A stretch of 15,957 nucleotides of DNA from an uncultured Clostridia bacterium (GTDB lineage Bacteria; Bacillota; Clostridia; TANB77; CAG-508), in NCBI GenBank assembly GCA_944391155.1, contig CALXSO010000098.1, positions 1-15,957 of the forward strand. Reading direction: 5' to 3'. How positions within the stretch are numbered: the stretch's first letter is position 1; every line of letters starts with the position of its first letter. The position numbers and the translations under genes are program-made. Shown in pieces: positions 8,101 to 14,308 of the stretch. The notes under the pieces are model-generated. The model searched no databases. It was given only the letters and a program-made list of their open reading frames with translations, and had not been told where the DNA came from.

Positions 8101-8648
8101 AAGAACGTTATGATTTTATGAGTGAACAAAGATTAGATTTAGAAACAACTATGACAAAATTAAGAAAAATTGTTACAGAAATGACACAAATAATGAAAGA
8201 ACAATTTAAAGAAAAATTCAAAACAATCAACAAAAATTTCCAAGAGGTATTCCAAGAGCTATTTGGAGGAGGAAAGGCAGAATTAAAACTAGAAGATGAA
8301 GAAAATATATTAGAATGTGGAATAGAAATAACAGTACAGCCACCAGGTAAGAAATTACAAAGTATGTCACTTTTATCAGGAGGAGAAAAGGCATTAACAG
8401 CAATAGCACTATTATTTGCAATTTTGAAAATAAATCCAGCACCATTCTGTGTATTAGATGAAATAGAGGCAGCATTGGATGATGTAAATGTATATAGATA
8501 TGCAGAGTATCTAAAAAAATTTGCACAAGATACACAATTTCTAGTAATAACACATAGAAAGGGAACAATGGAAGTGGCAGATACAGTATATGGTGTAACA
8601 ATGGAAGAAAGTGGAATATCAAAATTATTATCAATGAAACTAGCCTAG
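5103..8648 (+). CDS. smc: Chromosome segregation protein SMC
   Basis: SMC is the ATPase core of the bacterial condensin, which compacts and segregates the chromosome with ScpA and ScpB. The 1181-residue length is full size. The N-terminal head opens with MYLKRLEMQGFKSFADKT and carries Walker A GPNGSGKSN at 31-39 and the Q-loop at Q143. A Glu/Lys/Gln-rich coiled coil runs from about 170 to 510. The hinge spans roughly 527-667 (it includes YGVLANIIEV and TGGS). The return coiled coil extends to about 1030. The C-terminal head has the signature LSGGE at 1091-1095 and Walker B VLDEIEAALDD at 1117-1127. ATG 5103 follows AAGGTGAG. In many Firmicutes smc sits between rnc and ftsY; neither is here. 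It appears to be transcribed alone, behind a repeat-rich leader. Codons shift from T-ending early to A-ending late in the gene. Confidence 0.98.
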   Translation: MYLKRLEMQGFKSFADKTVLELRNGITAVIGPNGSGKSNLSDAIRWVLGEQSMKSLRGSKSLDIIFAGTQNRKSLGFAEASLVFDNSDGSLPIEYQEVTVTRKLYRSGETGYFINKTPCRLKDVLELFMDTGIGRDGYSIIGQGKIDEILSNKSEDRRHIFEEAAGIVKYRIRKQESEKKLEHTKLNLLRINDILAEIEGNLDPLKEQSEKAKKYLNLREELKNIEIGLFIHNIEKYRHSLEELTKDEEITKEHCNEEEGKLERVKMLKEELKSAIDDITTKIEEMSNIGFESQKEIEMLNSDINVANTRISNNNENRKRFEEEIIENNKRKNELEEELKQKEDKKYNLRENKEKFAKELEEKEKALADITKTLSDKELEIEQYKRTVEENTDRKYELQSDINTQNVNYENYEKRQKQIDSELQSNISELDNTRMRKEDISKDFYEIEDKRNKIVKEIDKIKNQKDEATQKIKTYDIKMNNLSSEIRIKESRQKFLIETEREKEGYIKSVKALLKDCENIKDLGKGMYGVLANIIEVPEELQTAIEMCLGASLQNIVTETEEDAKRLVEHLRKNNLGRASFLPITSVRGNKLEKIKTNEKGYLGIAADLIKYNKKYEQIVYNLLGRTVIVDNMDTAIKIAKQNKYAFRIVTKEGDVINASGAITGGSVAKKTVNILGRSKEIEKLGKEIEEGKEKVRELTKEREEYEESIEGILELSANLEKELQEIDITYATEKQKIILIEESIQKIEKRIQVLKEEKQRLEEQKEQISDKQEKTNQIIHDLMEETNKLTQVITEYTELNKDNQKYIDDLNFDITNLKISVSSFDESESSLEELQQRINQELETNTKSIENKKIQIEQINQDNLNLEETIKEIKEKIENIKEEVKTSGTKIETLKQERIEKNQKLEKQEEQITEKFAIIEDLKSQLVKLEVRKTKLEEDINSIINKMWEEYELTPNTVTDYKKPENVTNTQKRVNELRTEMKNLGSVNLDSIDEYKNLKERYDFMSEQRLDLETTMTKLRKIVTEMTQIMKEQFKEKFKTINKNFQEVFQELFGGGKAELKLEDEENILECGIEITVQPPGKKLQSMSLLSGGEKALTAIALLFAILKINPAPFCVLDEIEAALDDVNVYRYAEYLKKFAQDTQFLVITHRKGTMEVADTVYGVTMEESGISKLLSMKLA

Positions 8649-8656
8649 AATTTTAG

Positions 8657-8673
8657 TTACATTTCCAATGTAA
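8657..8673. terminator. Small AT-rich inverted repeat between convergent genes
   Basis: TTACATT (8657-8663) and AATGTAA (8667-8673) form a perfect 7-bp stem with a 3-nt loop between the stops of smc and the ytaF-like gene. It could act in both directions, but it is short, lacks G-C pairs in number and has no good T-run, so the call is weak. Confidence 0.25.
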
Positions 8674-8710
8674 TTAAGCTAAGAGGCAATTTTGAGTAAG
8701 ATTGAATAAA

Positions 8711-9364
8711 TTAAATTAATCCTATAATAATTAATAATAAACCGGAGATGAAAGACCAAACATTATCAGGTAATTTACTAAATTTATGAATTTTTCTCCC
8801 AAAATAATTTCCTAAATTCAAAAAAGCTAACTGGAAAAAACTAATAAAAAAAGGAAAAAGAAAAGAAGAAAAATCCAGCATGCTAAACCCAATACCAATA
8901 CAAAAACTATCTAAAGAAAGGGCAAAACCTAAAAATAGAGCCTCTTTACAATCAATAGAATTAGAATTATCAAAATCGGAAGAATTAGGATTTTTAATAA
9001 TTTTAATAGTAATTCCTAAACACTTAATGAAAAAAGAATAAATCTTTTCTTCGGAAACAAATTTAATATCTTTATCAAAAGAAGCGATAGCTTCTTTTTT
9101 GTGTTCTTTTAGAGATTGAATAACCATAAAAAGACCCATAGTGATTAAGATAATATTACCTAAATACAAAGTAATAAAGGTAGGTAAAAAGTATTTTAAA
9201 GCACCACCAAGCAAAATATAAATAATAGAAATAATTAAGGCTATAAAAAACAAAACAAATTTTGCAGAGAAAGAAATTTTTGTGTTTTTTATACCATAGG
9301 TAATACCAATTCCTAGAGAATCGATACTACTAGAAATAGCCAAAAATAATGAATTTATAAACAT
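8711..9364 (-). CDS. ytaF: YtaF-type sporulation membrane protein, MntP family
   Basis: This is a polytopic membrane protein of the MntP superfamily, closest by eye to the YtaF group. The family link to sporulation is established, but the biochemical role is not. The 217-residue protein has about six hydrophobic segments in two halves. Each half carries the signature acidic motif: SSIDSLGIGITYG (12-24, D15) and ALSLDSFCIGIGF (148-160, D152). The central loop ends in SSDFDNSNSIDCKEAL (128-143), characteristic of YtaF. ATG 9364 is chosen because GGAGG (9374-9370) lies 5 nt before it; a TTG four codons upstream overlaps that site. It is divergent from a P2A-type ATPase, which together suggests divalent-cation handling. 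MntP proper exports manganese; whether this one transports anything is inference. It converges on smc. Confidence 0.85.
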   Translation of the reverse strand: MFINSLFLAISSSIDSLGIGITYGIKNTKISFSAKFVLFFIALIISIIYILLGGALKYFLPTFITLYLGNIILITMGLFMVIQSLKEHKKEAIASFDKDIKFVSEEKIYSFFIKCLGITIKIIKNPNSSDFDNSNSIDCKEALFLGFALSLDSFCIGIGFSMLDFSSFLFPFFISFFQLAFLNLGNYFGRKIHKFSKLPDNVWSFISGLLLIIIGLI

Positions 9365-9494
9365 AATTTCCTCCAAATTGGAACATTTGAGATATTGCAG
9401 ATAATTTTTTAGTATAATTTAATGCTATAAATCTTGCTTTTTATGATGTAAATGAAATGTCCGTGATTTTTCTCTCGATTTATAATATGAAAAA

Positions 9495-9522
9495 ATGACA
9501 AAAAAGTGCAAAATTTTATAGT
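9495..9522 (+). promoter_or_regulatory. Promoter candidate for the P-type ATPase gene
   Basis: ATGACA (9495-9500), a 16-nt spacer and TATAGT (9517-9522) lie about 67 nt upstream of the ATG at 9589. A second isolated TATAAT lies at 9481-9486. The choice between them is uncertain. I saw no yybP-ykoY manganese riboswitch in the 9365-9588 gap. Confidence 0.35.
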
Positions 9523-9588
9523 AATAAAAAAAACAGACAAGCATATAGTTAAATAAGACAAGCAAAATATACAAAGGAGAGTGTAATT

Positions 9589-12228
9589 ATGTGGCAAACA
9601 ATAAGAAAGGAAGAAATTCTTAGAAAATTAAAAACTAATGAAAAAATAGGATTAACAGAGGAAGAAGCAAAAAAAAGAGAGAATGAATATGGGAAAAACA
9701 AATTAAATGAAAAAAAGCAGGAAGGAATAATAATAAAATTTTTTAAACAATTTAATGATTTTATGATAATAATCTTAATAATTGCTTCAATAATATCTGC
9801 GGTAGTTTCAAATTTACAAGGAGAGAATGATTATTTTGACTCGATTATAATAATAGCAATAGTAGTATTAAATGCAATTATGGGGGTAGTACAAGAGGCA
9901 AAAGCAGAAAAATCTATTGAGAGTTTGAAAAAACTAACAGTACAAAAGGCAAAAGTTATAAGAGATGGGAAAACAAAAGAAATCGATACAGAAAATTTGG
10001 TACCAGGAGATTTAGTAATATTAGAGGCAGGAAATTATGTACCAGCAGATGTTAGAATAATGGAAAGTCATCAATTAAAAATAGAAGAATCAAGTTTGAC
10101 AGGAGAAACAATTCCTTCAGAAAAAGATGCAGAATTTATAGGAAAAAGTGATAGCCCAATAGGCGATAGAAAAAATTTAGGATTTATGGCAAGTATAGTT
10201 GTAAATGGACATGGAAAAGCGATAGTAACAGATATAGGAATGAAAACAGAAGTTGGAAAAATAGCTAATATGATGATAGAAAATAAGGCTCCTGAAACAC
10301 CGATACAAATAAAATTAGGCCAGGTAGGTAAAATATTGGGAGTAGCATGTTTAATAATTTGTATAATAATATTTGTAATAGGAGTTGTTAAAAAAATAGA
10401 TCCAATTGAAATGTTCATGACATCTGTAGGTCTTGCAGTTGCAGCAATACCAGAAGGGCTACCAGCTATAGTAACAATAGTACTTTCAATAGGAGTAACT
10501 AAAATGGCAAAGAAAAATAGTATAATTAGGAAATTACCAGCTGTTGAAACACTTGGAAGTAGTACAGTAATATGTTCAGATAAAACAGGAACATTAACAC
10601 AAAATGAGATGAAGATAGTAGAAATATATGCAAAAGATAATAAAAAAGCAATAGAATTAGGAGCGTTATGTACAGATTGCCTAATAGATGTGGAAGATAA
10701 TAATAAAATAAAAATAATAGGGGAACCAACAGAAAAAGCAATAGTGGAAAAACTAATTAGCATTGGAGAAAAAAAAGAAGAAATAGAAAAAAATATGCCT
10801 AGAATAAATGAAATACCTTTTGATTCTAACAGAAAAATGATGACAACAATACATAGAATAGGAAATAGATATAGAATTATAACAAAAGGAGCACCAGATA
10901 TTTTATTAAAAAATTGTATTTATAATGAAATAACAGGAAAAAGATTAGATCAAGTAGAGAAAAATGAAATATTAAAACAAAATACTAAAATGGCGAATAA
11001 AGCTTTGAGAGTAATAGCAGTAGCATATAAGGATGTAAATAATGTTCCAAATAAAATTTCATCAGAAATAATAGAAAAAGATTTAAATTTTATAGGATTA
11101 CTTGGAATGATAGATCCACCAAGAGAAGGTGTGGAAGAAGCAGTAAAAACATGTAAAAAAGCAGGAATAAAAACAGTAATGATAACAGGAGATCATTTAG
11201 ATACAGCAAAGGCAATAGCAAAAGATTTAAAAATTTTAGGACCATATGATAAAGCAATAACAGGTCAAGAATTAGAGAAGATGACAGATGATGCATTGAG
11301 AAAAAATATAAAAGATTATGCAGTTTTTGCGAGAGTTAGCCCTGAGCATAAAGTAAGAATAGTAAAAGCTTGGCAAAGAACTGGAGCAGTTGTAGCTATG
11401 ACTGGAGATGGAGTAAATGATAGTCCAGCATTAAAAAAAGCGGATATAGGAATAGCGATGGGTAAAAATGGAACAGATGTGGCAAAAAATGCAGCAGATA
11501 TGATATTGACTGATGATAATTTTGTTACAATAGTAGAAGCGGTAAAACAAGGAAGGAATATCTATGATAATATAAGAAAAGCAATACATTTTTTAATAGC
11601 TACAAATATAGGAGAAATAGTGACAATATTTATGGGATTAGTATTGGGATTAAAATCTCCATTACTTGCAATACAGCTTTTATGGATAAATCTTGTAACA
11701 GATTCATTACCAGCAATAGCTTTAGGATTAGAAAAACCAGATAAAGATATAATGAATAGAAAACCAATAAATAGTAAAAAGGGAATATTTGCAGATGGAT
11801 TATGGAATAAAATAATTGTTGAAGGTATATTAATTGGTGTTTTAACTTTGGTTTCATTTAGCATTGGAAATAAATATTACGGAATTGAAGTTGCAAGAAC
11901 AATGGCTTTTATGACAATTGGATTATTAGAATTGATACATAGTTTTAATATAAAAAATGAAAAGTCTTTGTTTGAAACTGGATTGTTTGAAAATAAATAT
12001 TTGGTTGGTGCTTTATTATTAGGAATATTTGTTCAAACTATTGTTGTCATAATTCCTCCAATTGCTGAAATTTTTGAATTGACTAATTTGACGATGGTAC
12101 AATGGTTGATTACTGTTGTAATTTCAGTTTTACCAATTCCTATAATAGAATTGCAAAAGAAATTTGATGCTAAGCAGGATAAAAATGAAAGAATAGTATT
12201 GACAAATATGCAAAAAAATCAACTTTAA
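9589..12228 (+). CDS. P2A-type calcium-translocating ATPase (SERCA-like)
   Basis: This is a cation pump of the plasma membrane, most likely exporting Ca2+. The 879-residue protein has the complete P-type layout: actuator motif TGET (171-174), phosphorylation site DKTGTLT (331-337, Asp331), nucleotide-binding KGAP (433-436), TGD (533-535) and the hinge TGDGVND (605-611). Aligned by eye to SERCA, the ion ligands are conserved: E289 in IPEGLP (SERCA E309), N673 and E676 in M5 (N768, E771), N701, T704 and D705 in M6 (N796, T799, D800) and E781 in M8 (E908). Both calcium sites therefore look formed, which argues for Ca2+ rather than Na+/K+ or H+. ATG 9589 follows AAAGGAG (9573-9579). It is divergent from the YtaF-like gene. 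The last ~130 codons favour T-ending codons, unlike the A-ending body. Confidence 0.95.
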   Translation: MWQTIRKEEILRKLKTNEKIGLTEEEAKKRENEYGKNKLNEKKQEGIIIKFFKQFNDFMIIILIIASIISAVVSNLQGENDYFDSIIIIAIVVLNAIMGVVQEAKAEKSIESLKKLTVQKAKVIRDGKTKEIDTENLVPGDLVILEAGNYVPADVRIMESHQLKIEESSLTGETIPSEKDAEFIGKSDSPIGDRKNLGFMASIVVNGHGKAIVTDIGMKTEVGKIANMMIENKAPETPIQIKLGQVGKILGVACLIICIIIFVIGVVKKIDPIEMFMTSVGLAVAAIPEGLPAIVTIVLSIGVTKMAKKNSIIRKLPAVETLGSSTVICSDKTGTLTQNEMKIVEIYAKDNKKAIELGALCTDCLIDVEDNNKIKIIGEPTEKAIVEKLISIGEKKEEIEKNMPRINEIPFDSNRKMMTTIHRIGNRYRIITKGAPDILLKNCIYNEITGKRLDQVEKNEILKQNTKMANKALRVIAVAYKDVNNVPNKISSEIIEKDLNFIGLLGMIDPPREGVEEAVKTCKKAGIKTVMITGDHLDTAKAIAKDLKILGPYDKAITGQELEKMTDDALRKNIKDYAVFARVSPEHKVRIVKAWQRTGAVVAMTGDGVNDSPALKKADIGIAMGKNGTDVAKNAADMILTDDNFVTIVEAVKQGRNIYDNIRKAIHFLIATNIGEIVTIFMGLVLGLKSPLLAIQLLWINLVTDSLPAIALGLEKPDKDIMNRKPINSKKGIFADGLWNKIIVEGILIGVLTLVSFSIGNKYYGIEVARTMAFMTIGLLELIHSFNIKNEKSLFETGLFENKYLVGALLLGIFVQTIVVIIPPIAEIFELTNLTMVQWLITVVISVLPIPIIELQKKFDAKQDKNERIVLTNMQKNQL

Positions 12229-12317
12229 GGTTATAATTTAATGTAGTGTAAAGTAAACAAAGATGTAGGACCTTTTATAATCACTGGATTGTGGTTGTAA
12301 TTCAGTGTAGCATAAAG
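12229..12317. repeat. Imperfect direct repeat pair, 25 nt, 64 nt apart
   Basis: Copies at 12229-12253 and 12293-12317 begin GGTT and end AAAG. They agree at 20 of 25 positions, and all five differences are transitions. The second copy abuts the long inverted repeat. Confidence 0.6.
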
Positions 12318-12420
12318 AAAATAGACCAAAATGTTGATAAATAAATATTTTTTGTTAAAAAAGTTTTAGCACTATCTATTGGTATTTAACAAAAATAATA
12401 TCAATATTTTGGTCTATTTT
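12318..12420. repeat. Long inverted repeat / hairpin, possible bidirectional terminator or MITE-like relic
   Basis: The left arm 12318-12359 starts AAAATAGACCAAAAT, and the right arm 12385-12420 ends ATTTTGGTCTATTTT. The outer 20 bp pair with one G-T wobble. After a 6-nt asymmetry the inner TTTGTTAAA pairs again. The loop is about 25 nt. It lies between the convergent ATPase and deacetylase genes, where it could end both transcripts. No convincing target-site duplication flanks it. Confidence 0.75.
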
Positions 12421-12463
12421 ACAATGTTTAGTCTGAAAAGTAATACTTTGAGAAATATTGTTA

Positions 12464-12556
12464 ATAATTTTAATTTAGTTATTTTGACATCTTAGTGCAG
12501 GAATGTTACATCCAAATGTTTTAAAATTTATAATTTTAATCTAATTATTTTGACAT
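12464..12556. repeat. Direct repeat pair, 27 nt, 66 nt apart
   Basis: 12464-12490 and 12530-12556 start ATAATTTTAAT and end TTATTTTGACAT, with two mismatches in 27. Each ends in a TTGACA hexamer, but no plausible downstream gene on the plus strand uses it. Confidence 0.75.
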
Positions 12557-12584
12557 AATAAGATTAATGTGCCTAATATTCATG

Positions 12585-13364
12585 TTAATTAAAAAAATCA
12601 TAGAAATTATGAAATATATATCCCTGATTTTTTAAATATTCTATTGAGTCTTTTAAAACAGCAGGAGTATTATTAACATCACATGTGTCATGCATTAAAA
12701 TTATTAAAGTTCCTTTATTTTTTGCAGAATTTTTCAGATTTAAAAATAGTTGATAAGATGAAATCTTTTTTTCAGAGTCTTTATTTAAACAATTCCAGTC
12801 TACATAAATATATCCCATTTTATTTAAAGCTTCTGCTGATTTTTTCTTTTGTGATTTATACATTGGGGACATATACCCATTGGGAAATCGAAAGACATAT
12901 GATTTATAATCAGGAATTTCAATAGCATTGCCAATTTCTAAATCTGTATTTTTTATTTCAGATATAAAATTGTTTGTACTAGAATATAATTGTTGATTAT
13001 TATGATTATATCCGTGATTTGCAATATAGTGTCCTTCGCTATAAGCTCTTTTTACGAGCTCAGGATGTTTTTTTACATATTTTCCAATTACAAAAAAAGT
13101 GGCTTTAACATCTTCTTCTTTTAAGATATCTAATATTTTTCCTGTAGCTTTAAGTGTTGGTCCATCATCAAATGTTAAATATGCAATTTTCTCATTATTT
13201 TTTGTTAAGTTATTTATTTTCTCCTGCATATTAAATTCTAAGTCACTACTAGTAAAAATATATTCTGAAGTTTGAATATAAAAAATAAAAATTAAAGCAA
13301 ATAAAATAATAATAGAAAGAATGCAGAGTAGCAAAAATTTTTTTCTAAATATAAAAATGTGCAT
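12585..13364 (-). CDS. Membrane-anchored polysaccharide deacetylase (NodB/CE4 domain)
   Basis: This is an extracytoplasmic metal-dependent deacetylase of carbohydrate-esterase family 4. Likely substrates are N-acetyl groups of peptidoglycan or a surface polysaccharide. In the 259-residue protein an N-terminal anchor spans residues 9-30. The NodB domain carries all five motifs: TFDDGP (64-69, with base and metal-ligand Asp66/Asp67), the metal-binding H117-x3-H121, RFPNG (159-163), VDW (188-190) and LMHDT (223-227, His225). The catalytic set looks intact. ATG 13364 has an ideal AGGAGG 5 nt upstream (13375-13370). It lies 152 nt downstream of a peptidoglycan glycosyltransferase on the same strand, consistent with a wall-related role. 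Related sporulation deacetylases (PdaA/PdaB) share this architecture, so a sporulation role is possible but not shown. Confidence 0.92.
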   Translation of the reverse strand: MHIFIFRKKFLLLCILSIIILFALIFIFYIQTSEYIFTSSDLEFNMQEKINNLTKNNEKIAYLTFDDGPTLKATGKILDILKEEDVKATFFVIGKYVKKHPELVKRAYSEGHYIANHGYNHNNQQLYSSTNNFISEIKNTDLEIGNAIEIPDYKSYVFRFPNGYMSPMYKSQKKKSAEALNKMGYIYVDWNCLNKDSEKKISSYQLFLNLKNSAKNKGTLIILMHDTCDVNNTPAVLKDSIEYLKNQGYIFHNFYDFFN

Positions 13365-13516
13365 AGAATCCTCCTATTATTAAATTTATGCTCAACAGGT
13401 AAAAAATAACTTAAAAATAAAAAATATATCTACTTTTTTTAGTACTCTATAAAATTAAGACTACCAGTTATTTTTGTAATTACGGTTATTAGTAATAGTT
13501 GATTCAGGATTATTAA

Positions 13517-14203
13517 TTATAAAATTTCTAGAGCTTGTTCATTGGTAATGTAACCATATTCAAGCATTTTTTTTATAACATGTTGTTGGCGTTGTTTTGC
13601 AAGAGTTGGATTTACAGTTGGAGCATATACAGATGGAGCATTTGGAACTCCTGCAAGCATAGAAGCTTCATCCAAATTTAAATCTTTAGGTGATTTATTA
13701 TAGTATCCATAGCTTGCGTCATAAATACCATAGTATCCATCTCCAAAGTATGCAGTGTTTACATACAACTCAAATATTTCATTTTTACTATAATTTTTTT
13801 CTAAGTCAAAAGCGGCAAATATTTCACCTAATTTTCTAGTGAAGGTTTGTTCAGTAGAGAAAAAAATATTTTTTGCAACTTGTTGAGTAATTGTACTTCC
13901 ACCTTCACGAAGTTCTCCATAACGTATATTTGTTAAAATTGCTCGTCCAATTCCGATAAAATCAACTGGTCCATGGTCATAATACCTATGATCTTCAACA
14001 GCAATTACAGCATTTCTGTAATCTGATGACATATCACTGAATTTTACAAAATGTTCATCAGATGTAATTTCTTCAATTCTAGTTATAAGTGGCTTTTCTT
14101 TTAATTTAGAAGAGTATGTGGAAAAACCAATTATGCAAAGAATTGATAGAATTACTATTATTAAAATAAGTAGGAATAATAATATTCTTCTAAAAATCTT
14201 CAT
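13517..14203 (-). CDS. Monofunctional peptidoglycan glycosyltransferase (GT51)
   Basis: It polymerises lipid II into glycan strands at the outer face of the membrane. The 228-residue protein has one membrane anchor (about residues 6-28) and then a complete GT51 domain. Motif 1 is EDHRYYDHGPVD (70-81, catalytic Glu70), motif 2 GGSTITQQVAKN (101-112), motif 3 RKLGE (123-127, second Glu127), then KNEIFELYVNTAYFG (140-154) and EASMLAGVPNAPSVYAP (179-195). It stops right after the domain, so the transpeptidase half of class A penicillin-binding proteins is absent. Translating on past the stop shows no obvious transpeptidase remnant, so it is probably a natural monofunctional enzyme. ATG 14203 is preferred because GAGAGG lies 6 nt upstream; GTG 14209 falls within that site. 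The deacetylase gene follows on the same strand. Confidence 0.92.
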   Translation of the reverse strand: MKIFRRILLFLLILIIVILSILCIIGFSTYSSKLKEKPLITRIEEITSDEHFVKFSDMSSDYRNAVIAVEDHRYYDHGPVDFIGIGRAILTNIRYGELREGGSTITQQVAKNIFFSTEQTFTRKLGEIFAAFDLEKNYSKNEIFELYVNTAYFGDGYYGIYDASYGYYNKSPKDLNLDEASMLAGVPNAPSVYAPTVNPTLAKQRQQHVIKKMLEYGYITNEQALEIL

Positions 14204-14230
14204 AAACACCTCTCAATAATTATTAGAATT

Positions 14231-14259
14231 ATTATATATAAAAAAATAAAATTTGACAA
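14231..14259 (-). promoter_or_regulatory. Promoter of the glycosyltransferase gene
   Basis: On the minus strand TTGTCA (14259-14254), a 17-nt spacer and a perfect TATAAT (14236-14231) lie about 28 nt before the start codon. Its -35 box overlaps the -35 box of the divergent promoter. Confidence 0.6.
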
Positions 14260-14282
14260 TAGTAAACATTTTGTTGTAAAAT
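14253..14282 (+). promoter_or_regulatory. Promoter of the 531-residue hypothetical gene
   Basis: TTGACA (14253-14258), an 18-nt spacer and TAAAAT (14277-14282) lie about 27 nt before ATG 14309. Five bases of the -35 box are shared with the divergent glycosyltransferase promoter. Confidence 0.55.
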
Positions 14283-14308
14283 ATGTTATGTTAATAAAGG
14301 AGAAAGAA

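Larger units (their letters stand above)
12229..12584. other. 356-nt gene-free gap between convergent genes, rich in repeats
   Basis: No gene was seen. It holds a diverged direct-repeat pair (12229-12253 / 12293-12317), a small hairpin (CACTGGATT 12282-12290 with AATTCAGTG 12299-12307), a long inverted repeat (12318-12420), a 13-nt palindrome AAAGTAATACTTT (12437-12449) and a second direct-repeat pair (12464-12490 / 12530-12556). The layout suggests a remnant of a small mobile or repeated element, or a composite terminator. Confidence 0.6.

Noticed and set aside
9365..9588. yybP-ykoY manganese riboswitch shared by the ytaF-like and ATPase genes
   Set aside because: The region lacks the conserved G-rich helices and loops of that motif; it is mostly A+T with no strong stem.
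9409..9597. 62-residue ORF on the minus strand
   Set aside because: It covers the divergent promoter region, overlaps the start of the ATPase gene, has low-complexity hydrophobic composition and no credible ribosome binding site.
10071..10763. 230-residue minus-strand ORF
   Set aside because: It is entirely antisense to conserved P-type ATPase motifs and is a shadow of that gene; the same holds for the other minus-strand ORFs inside smc, the ATPase and the 531-residue gene.
12683..12925. 80-residue plus-strand ORF
   Set aside because: It is antisense to the deacetylase, whose catalytic motifs are intact.
13365..13516. Remnant of a transpeptidase domain after the GT51 gene
   Set aside because: Reading past the stop gives only about 25 residues of unrelated low-complexity sequence before another stop, with no penicillin-binding motif.
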